DNA of 64,000 nucleotides from Sanguinoderma infundibulare. Its lineage: Eukaryota; Basidiomycota; Agaricomycetes; Polyporales; Polyporaceae. Position 1 is the stretch's first letter; each line of letters starts with the position of its first letter. The stretch lies in NCBI GenBank assembly GCA_032821775.1, contig JAVLRN010000005.1:2294001-2358000 (forward strand), read 5' to 3'. The translations under genes were made by a program, and so were the position numbers. Under the pieces are notes generated by a model that was given only the letters and a program-made list of their open reading frames with translations, searched no databases and was not told where the DNA came from. This document shows, one piece after another, positions 58,238 through 64,000 of the stretch.

Positions 58238-60616
58238 ATGCTCCACTTCCTCCCCTTGCTCCTCTCCCTCTCCCTCTTCTCATCCGCCTACGCCGCTTCC
58301 GCAGATGAGTGGAGAAAACGCTCAATATACCAGTACGTACCGTCTTTTCTCACCTCCTCCAACTCGGCCAATACTCAACCCCCATGTCAGAATCATCACC
58401 GACCGTTATGCCCTCCCTAAAGGCGCAGACTTGACAAAGTGCAACCCTGCCGACCAAACATTCTGCGGTGGTACTTGGAGCACCATCAAGGACAATCTCG
58501 ATTACATCCAGGATGCAGGTTTCACCGCCGGTGCGCATTCACCCTTCTTTCTCTTTCACACCCCGTTTAAACTCTGTCCCCACCTAGTTTGGATCAGCCC
58601 AGTCTCCCAGAATTACGAGGGGCCCCGCACTCCCTACGGTGACCCCTACCATGGCTACTGGATCGCCGACGCCAGCCAGTTGAACTCTCGCTTTGGCTCC
58701 GCCGCCGACCTCAAGGCCCTGTCCGATGAGCTCCACCGCCGTGGCATGTGAGTCCTAAGCGTTGCATTCTTTGCTTCTTTGACACACTCAACCTCACCCA
58801 AATTTTACGTCCCAAATGTGAAATAGGTTCCTCATGGTCGACGTCGTTGTCAACAACGTCATGGGACTTAAGACGGATCTCTCGGACCTGTCAACGTACA
58901 TGTTCAAAGATCAGGTAACACTCCTTCTCTCCTCCTGCCCCCCGTGCTCCTCGACCGATGCTTTCCACAGTCCCAATACCACTCGTTCTGCCCAATACAA
59001 TGGGGCAACACTACCAGCGAACAGAACTGCTGGCTCGGCGACACAAACGTCACCCTCCCCGACGTAAAGACCCAAGACCCAGGCGTGGTCTCGGCCTACT
59101 CCACCTGGATAAAGGCTCTTGTACAGGAGTTTAAAATCGACGGTCTCCGCATTGACGGTCAGTACAGCTCTAAATTGTTCCAAACTGATATCATTCAATT
59201 CTAAAACAATCTCCCGATGTTCGTCCTATCAGCTGCCAAGTACGTTGTTCATCTCCCGTTCTAATCATATTCAGAACCATTGACCATGCGTACCATCCCT
59301 GCCATCCCAGGCACGTCAACATGGACTTTTGGCCACAGTTCTGCGGCGCTGCAGGCGTGTACTGCATCGGCGAAGTCTTCGACGCCGACCCTGGGTGAGT
59401 GTATGCGCGTCGTTTGTGCGGCTTTGCGGTATTCATCAATGTTGTAGTCAAGCGCTTCAATGGCAGGGATCGCAAGCTCTCGATGCTATCCTCAACTATC
59501 CTCTGTATAATGCTCTCGTCTCAGCTTTCGCTATACCCGGGCAACAAAACATGAGCGCCCTTACCGACATGGTTGCCCAGATCAAGGACAAATCAACGGT
59601 CAGCTATACGCCGACAACCATCAGATCTATTTGCTGACGGGTTGAACTGGTTCTCGCCATATTAGGATCCTACCCTTCTTGGAAACTTCCTGGAAGACCA
59701 GGATGTCCCCCGTTGGGCGAGCATCTCTGTTGACTCCCAAAGCATGTGGAACGCCATGACTTTCAGCTTCATGTCTGATGGGTACGCCCATGTCTACTTA
59801 CTATGGAAAGCATCAGCCGAGTTTTGACTTGGAAACAGCATCCCCATCGTTTATTACGGTCAAGAGCAGGGTTTCAATGGCAATGCGGATCCTGTAAGCA
59901 CTGACGCAACTCGGGGCCCGGTCAGTTGAGTTGATTACGGCTATGAACAGATGAATCGTGAACCCCTATGGCCGTCTGGATACGCCAACGGTTCCAGTTA
60001 CCAGTTGATCGCTAAGCTCAACCAGCTCCGCAACTTCATGATCAATAGCTCCTCCGAGTGGGTGACTACGCCAACGCAAGTGCTAAACGAGACCCCGCAA
60101 GGTATCGTCATCGGCAAGGGCCCGGTCATCACTGTGTTGACAAACATTGGTTCTCCCGTAAGTCATCGCGCTGATGTCTCGACCTGCTTCCCCGCTAACG
60201 GTCCCCGCGGCTAGCCTGCGAATGTCAGCGTCTGGGCGGCGACAGGGTTGAAGAGCAGCACCGCGACCACCGAGTACGTTCTGTCCACGTTCACACAGTA
60301 TACGCACATAGATACTCACTGAGCCCCTTCGTTCATTTTCAACAGCATTCTGACGTGCACCCAGTATGCCATCGGCAGTGGCGGCACTGTCGAGGTCAGT
60401 TATATTAAAGGCGGCGAGCCTGTGGTCCTCGTCCCGGACACTGTCCTCACCGGCTCTGGGATTTGCGGTCACACCCTGGCGACAACGTCGACAGCCTCGA
60501 ATACCAACGTGCAAGGCAATGGCGCTCAGCGACATATGTCTGTGTCGACGTCAACGATGTCGCTCGCCATCGTTGCGGGCGTTCTGTTGAGCCTATGGAC
60601 TTTGGCAGTGCTATAA
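58238..60616 (+). CDS. secreted GH13 alpha-amylase family enzyme, GPI-anchored alpha-glucanotransferase-like
   Basis: Secreted alpha-glucan-acting enzyme. A signal peptide ([19 protein letters not shown]) precedes the GH13 barrel: [52 protein letters not shown] and [20 protein letters not shown]. Region I is [12 protein letters not shown], region II DGLRIDAAKHVNMDFW (nucleophile Asp), region [15 protein letters not shown] (acid Glu), region [14 protein letters not shown] (Asp). The usual His of region I (DVVANH) is Asn, and the usual His of region IV (NHD) is Gln. This pattern, with the C-terminal hydrophobic tail after a Ser/Thr-rich stretch ([19 protein letters not shown]), resembles the GPI-anchored AgtA-type 4-alpha-glucanotransferases of fungal cell walls. 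About 13 exons, one only 7 nt (59233-59239) between regions II halves. Stop TAA 60614-60616. Confidence 0.9.
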
Positions 60617-61456
60617 GTCAACCGCTTTCCACAGCTCTCACGCACCTTACGAACCTTGACGTCCCGCACAGACATTTGGCTGTTGTTTTTTTCCTATCGG
60701 GTTTGCGTTTTTTTGGTTCTTTCTTGTTGTGGGATATCGCGTTTGTGACGCTGACGAGGCATGTTTCGCTTCTTGAGCCTTTACAAGCTCGCGCTTCACA
60801 CTCGCTTTTCGCATCGTTCCGTTCAGTCTTTACGTGTGAGCCCGGTTTGGCCTTTTGTATCTGTACGTTGTGGTGTAATTTTCGTAGTCATCAGTGTTGT
60901 TGTCGTTGTTCTAGACGTCGTTGTCGGGTAGTTGATGAGATGTACGAGTAGAGTCAATACTACATCGGTACTACATAGTAGTACTTACACACTGGTGCGG
61001 ATTTCGACTGACTGGATCGAAATCAAAAAAAGAAGGGTTACATGACCGACGACTCTACTGAATATACTCTACGAGGAAAAGAGGTTATTTGCTCTTCCAC
61101 TCATACTAAGGAGGTCCACTGGACTGATCGTCGATGAGCAGACGGGCTTGGGGAGCGTTGAATATTTAAGGTTTGGTAAAGTTCGAACTTGCTTCACCGC
61201 CACCTATGTAGCGTTTTCATACATTGTGGGTCCACTCCACGGCCCCGAACACTGAAGGTAAGCCGACTCAGACCTCGCCTGACACCGGCGCCCGATAGAG
61301 TCATTTATGTGCGCTACTGTGATCGCTTGGCGGCCCCATATTGCAGTCGCGGTTCCCCGAGAATGCGAAATTGAATACGTCCGGGGGCGGTGTTCACGAC
61401 GCAGGGCCCCACAGTTGACAGACAGGCGGCCGTGTCAGGAACAGAGGAGTGGAGAA
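60617..61456. other. intergenic, convergent 3' ends
   Basis: An 840-bp spacer. It has a perfect hairpin-forming inverted repeat, GTACTAC-ATA-GTAGTAC, at 60968-60984. No gene is supported. Confidence 0.5.
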
Positions 61457-62823
61457 TCATGACATTGTATGGGCCGAGACGCCGTCAACACCAGTACCGG
61501 GGCCTGGACTGGAAGGTACAGGCGCAGCTGGTACGTAGCCCATGCCTTCGCACTCTATCGTCGCGCCATCTTCGGTTTCTTCGATGTGGAACTTTACGGT
61601 CGACAGTTGTTCGATGACCCATATCGCGGTTCTAGGTTTTGGTGAGGTGGGTAAGCTGACATGCGGAAGCTATCATAAGACGCTCACCTCGTGTGGAGGG
61701 TCAGAGGCCCGGTCTTCACCTTTGACTTGCCTTGGGCTAGAGCGAGGAAGATGATCATTTGGTCCTGTTGAAGACAAACACGCATTCGGATTCAGCCCCG
61801 TCCGCAATGCCTCCCCGGATGTCGATCGTTCCCCCGTCCGATTACTGACCTGCATGTACTCGTCGACACAGCCGCCGTGCCCGAGGTTGCTCGCCAGCTC
61901 TCTCGCAGCCTCTCGCCCAACGTGGGACGCGTCGACGCCCTTCCTGCCCAGCGCGCTGCCGCCGATGACGCAGCCTTCGTACGTCTCCGCCCAGAGTACG
62001 ATGCCTGAACCGCTCCCTACAGCGTCCGTGGACTTCTCGCGCAACGCGTCGATCTTGATACGGTTCTCCTTGATCCCGGACTCTACCAACGCCCGAATGG
62101 CCGCGGTGCGCATCGACTCGGCCAACGCTTTGGGTAGGCCCGCGACGTAGGACCGCCCGTAGACCTTCTTGACCTCGCCACGGTCGACCAGGGTTATTGC
62201 GGGAAGAGGGCCGGGGACGGGTGGGATGGAGACGTGCACTTCGCCGCCGCCTTTGGGGTAGTAGCCGCGCTTCACGAGGCGGAGGGTCGGCTCCAAGCCG
62301 AAGTGCTTCTTGAGGAAAGGCAGGAAGACGTGCTGCGTGTAGTCGATCTGAGGAGATTGGGTCGCGTTTGTGCCGCCGCGGAGGAGCAGCGTCGTATGTT
62401 CGACAGAGGAAGGGGAGAAGAGGAGGCACGGCAGAGAGACTTGAAGCAGGAGCGCGATGGACCCTGCCGTCCCGGGATCTGCGGAGTAGGTTTGCGACGC
62501 CTGGGTGGCGGATTGTGGATGGAGCTCTATCGAGCTCGAGCCGGTGTCGTTCCCATGGAGCTGGGCGGAACAGGTGTCGGCGACGAGACGGAGGCCTGTA
62601 ACGATCCGGATGCTGGTCGTATCGAGGTGTCGAAGACTTGACACGAAGAGGACTGACCTGCTGCGTGCTGGTACTTTAGACCCGGCGGCGTGCGGTTACC
62701 ACGAATATTGTCAATGGCGATGGGCTTGGAGAGGAGCGCGGACAGCCCGGCCGCGATGCGAAGGAGCTGGCCGCCTCCTTCGAGCACACTACCGTCGATT
62801 CGGAGGGGCTCTCCTGAAGACAT
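61457..62823 (-). CDS. RNA 3'-terminal phosphate cyclase
   Basis: Converts RNA 3'-phosphate ends to 2',3'-cyclic phosphate using ATP, through a covalent His-AMP intermediate. Start [20 protein letters not shown], then [20 protein letters not shown] and, after an intron, [19 protein letters not shown] text. The main exon holds [60 protein letters not shown] and [11 protein letters not shown]. The next exon gives [20 protein letters not shown] and LTLHTR, and the last gives [20 protein letters not shown]. These blocks are characteristic of the RtcA/RTCA family. Four exons; stop is the complement of 61457-61459. It is divergent from the HOOK gene (335 bp between starts). Confidence 0.92.
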
Positions 62824-63157
62824 CTAGCCGGTTGTGGGGGTGAATGGTGTGGGATAGTATGCAGAGTCGGATGCGCATTTATAGAGGGAGAACGCCAGTT
62901 GTATCGAGTCATGGTGATGGAGGACTGCAGGCAACGACGAGCGGCAGCGCGCGCACGAGTCCGAGTCCGAGTCCGAGTCCGAGTCGGTTGTCGGGACACG
63001 AGTCGCGGGAGGACCGACTTTGGTCTGTTTCCTGCGCTGACGACAACCGTTGCGGGTGCCGACCCCGCTCCCTCCTAGACTCAGACGGTTTCTACCATCA
63101 TATCTGGCTTGCATATACCCACCCCTCTAGACAAGCAGCCTCGACTGCCCCCTCACC
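62824..63157. other. divergent promoter with a hexanucleotide repeat
   Basis: A 334-bp spacer between the cyclase and HOOK starts. Four to five tandem GAGTCC units lie at about 62958-62984. Confidence 0.55.
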
Positions 63158-64000
63158 ATGTCCGTCGACTCCCAGAAGAAGGAGTTCAACGCCTTCCTCT
63201 CATACTTCGCCACATTCGACCTCGCACGCCCCGTCACCACCGTCGTTGACCTGTCCGATGGCGCAGCGTTGTTTGAGATCCTCTCCATTGTGTGCGTACG
63301 TCGCCTGATCGAGCGAAGCCTTCCCTTCTAACGCTCTCGCCTCGCTGCTGCTGTAGCGATGTAGAGTACTTTCGCCAGCCCGCGCGGCCGACCGCCCAGC
63401 CGTCAGATAACTGGGTTTTGCGCTTCTCCGCGCTCAAGAAGCTGTACCGGCTCATGACCCAGTACTTCTCCGAGGTGCTTCACCAGCCGACGGGGGCGTT
63501 GGAGGTGCCGGACCTCCAGGCGATCGCGAAGGACTACAATGTGAACGCGACGCTCATCATGTGTCGGCTGACGATCGCGATCGCGGTGCAATGCGAGAAC
63601 AACCAGGAGATCATCGAGCGAATACAGAAACTGACCGAGTCCGAGCAGCATTCGCTCATGCGGGTCATCGAGATGGTGCGTGCGTCCTCGTTAACTCGGG
63701 ATCGGTTTCGTCCGACATTGGGAGGGTAGGTCATGACCAAGGTCCGGAGTTCTGCGGATGCGGGCATGGAAGCGAGCATGACCGAGTGCGTACTTCTTGA
63801 GCTTCCGCTCGTGCAAGAGCGCATGAGCGAGATTGACGTTGGTTGTCAAACCAGGGACGACCATTACTACCAAATCCAGTCAGAACGGAGTCGAATACTG
63901 TCCGAGAAGGAGACACTCGAGAAGGTGTACCAGTCCTTGCTGGAGGAGCATCGTACGTTGCAAACGGAGAAGGACGACGCGGTCTCGGAGAAGGACGATG
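63158..64000 (+). CDS. HOOK family dynein adaptor, N-terminal part
   Basis: Links early endosomes to dynein/dynactin and microtubules. The Hook N-terminal domain (calponin-homology-like) is visible: MSVDSQKKEFNAFLSYFATF, VTTVVDLSDGAALFEILSIV, DVEYFRQPARPTAQPSDNWV, FSALKKLYRLMTQYFSEVLH and LTIAIAVQCENNQEIIERIQ, followed by LTESEQHSLMRVIEMV. Three introns are seen (after ILSI, after IEM, after MTE). A coiled coil begins at DDHYYQIQSERSRILSEKET and is still open at base 64000, so most of the protein is outside the window. The start is the first ATG in frame, in a good context (CACCATGTC). Confidence 0.9.

Overview
The window is a stretch of nuclear genome from a filamentous basidiomycete, most probably an agaricomycete. 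Almost every gene is broken by many short introns (about 50-75 nt, GTRNGT donors, CTRAC/CTGAC-like branch sites). Genes are closely packed on both strands with intergenic gaps of 0.2-1 kb. The proteins are fungal housekeeping families: gamma-tubulin, Ede1, striatin, PIN4-type RNA-binding protein, class II cAMP phosphodiesterase and a yeast-type mL58. No operons, CRISPR arrays, viral genes or intact transposons were seen, and no clear tRNA.

Layout, left to right. 0-6 kb: mitochondrial ribosomal protein mL58 (partial), V-ATPase subunit H, DHX35-type DEAH helicase. 6-11.6 kb: an orphan coding fragment, one cytochrome P450, then about 2.3 kb without a supportable gene. 11.6-22.4 kb: tetraspanin, Met8-type siroheme synthase, MBF1, gamma-tubulin, FG-repeat nucleoporin. 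23-38 kb: Ede1 endocytic scaffold, cAMP phosphodiesterase, striatin, and a second EH-domain protein that appears to carry a GAT domain. 38-44.6 kb: PIN4-like RRM/R3H protein, an unusual repeat array, and a NUC1/EndoG nuclease. 44.7-53.6 kb: QTRT2 and a very large GHKL-ATPase (sacsin/DUF3684-like) protein. 53.9-64 kb: UBE2C-type E2, a small hypothetical protein, TMA7, a GPI-anchored GH13 alpha-glucanotransferase-like enzyme, RNA 3'-phosphate cyclase, and the start of a HOOK protein.

Most genes are unrelated housekeeping functions. Two themes recur. One is endocytosis and cytoskeleton: two EH scaffolds about 6.5 kb apart, gamma-tubulin, HOOK and striatin. The other is splicing: candidate microexons of 2, 7 and 9 nt occur in three genes.

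The most unusual object is at 40.6-42.2 kb. There, on the minus strand, about 11 near-identical segments of mostly 65-67 bp each start with GTGAGTACTG and end with a CTGAG branch-like motif plus ACAG. They look like a tandem family of spliceosomal introns separated by short exons, behind a TATA box and an 8-bp minisatellite. The exons can be joined into one 170-codon frame, but whether it is coding is uncertain.
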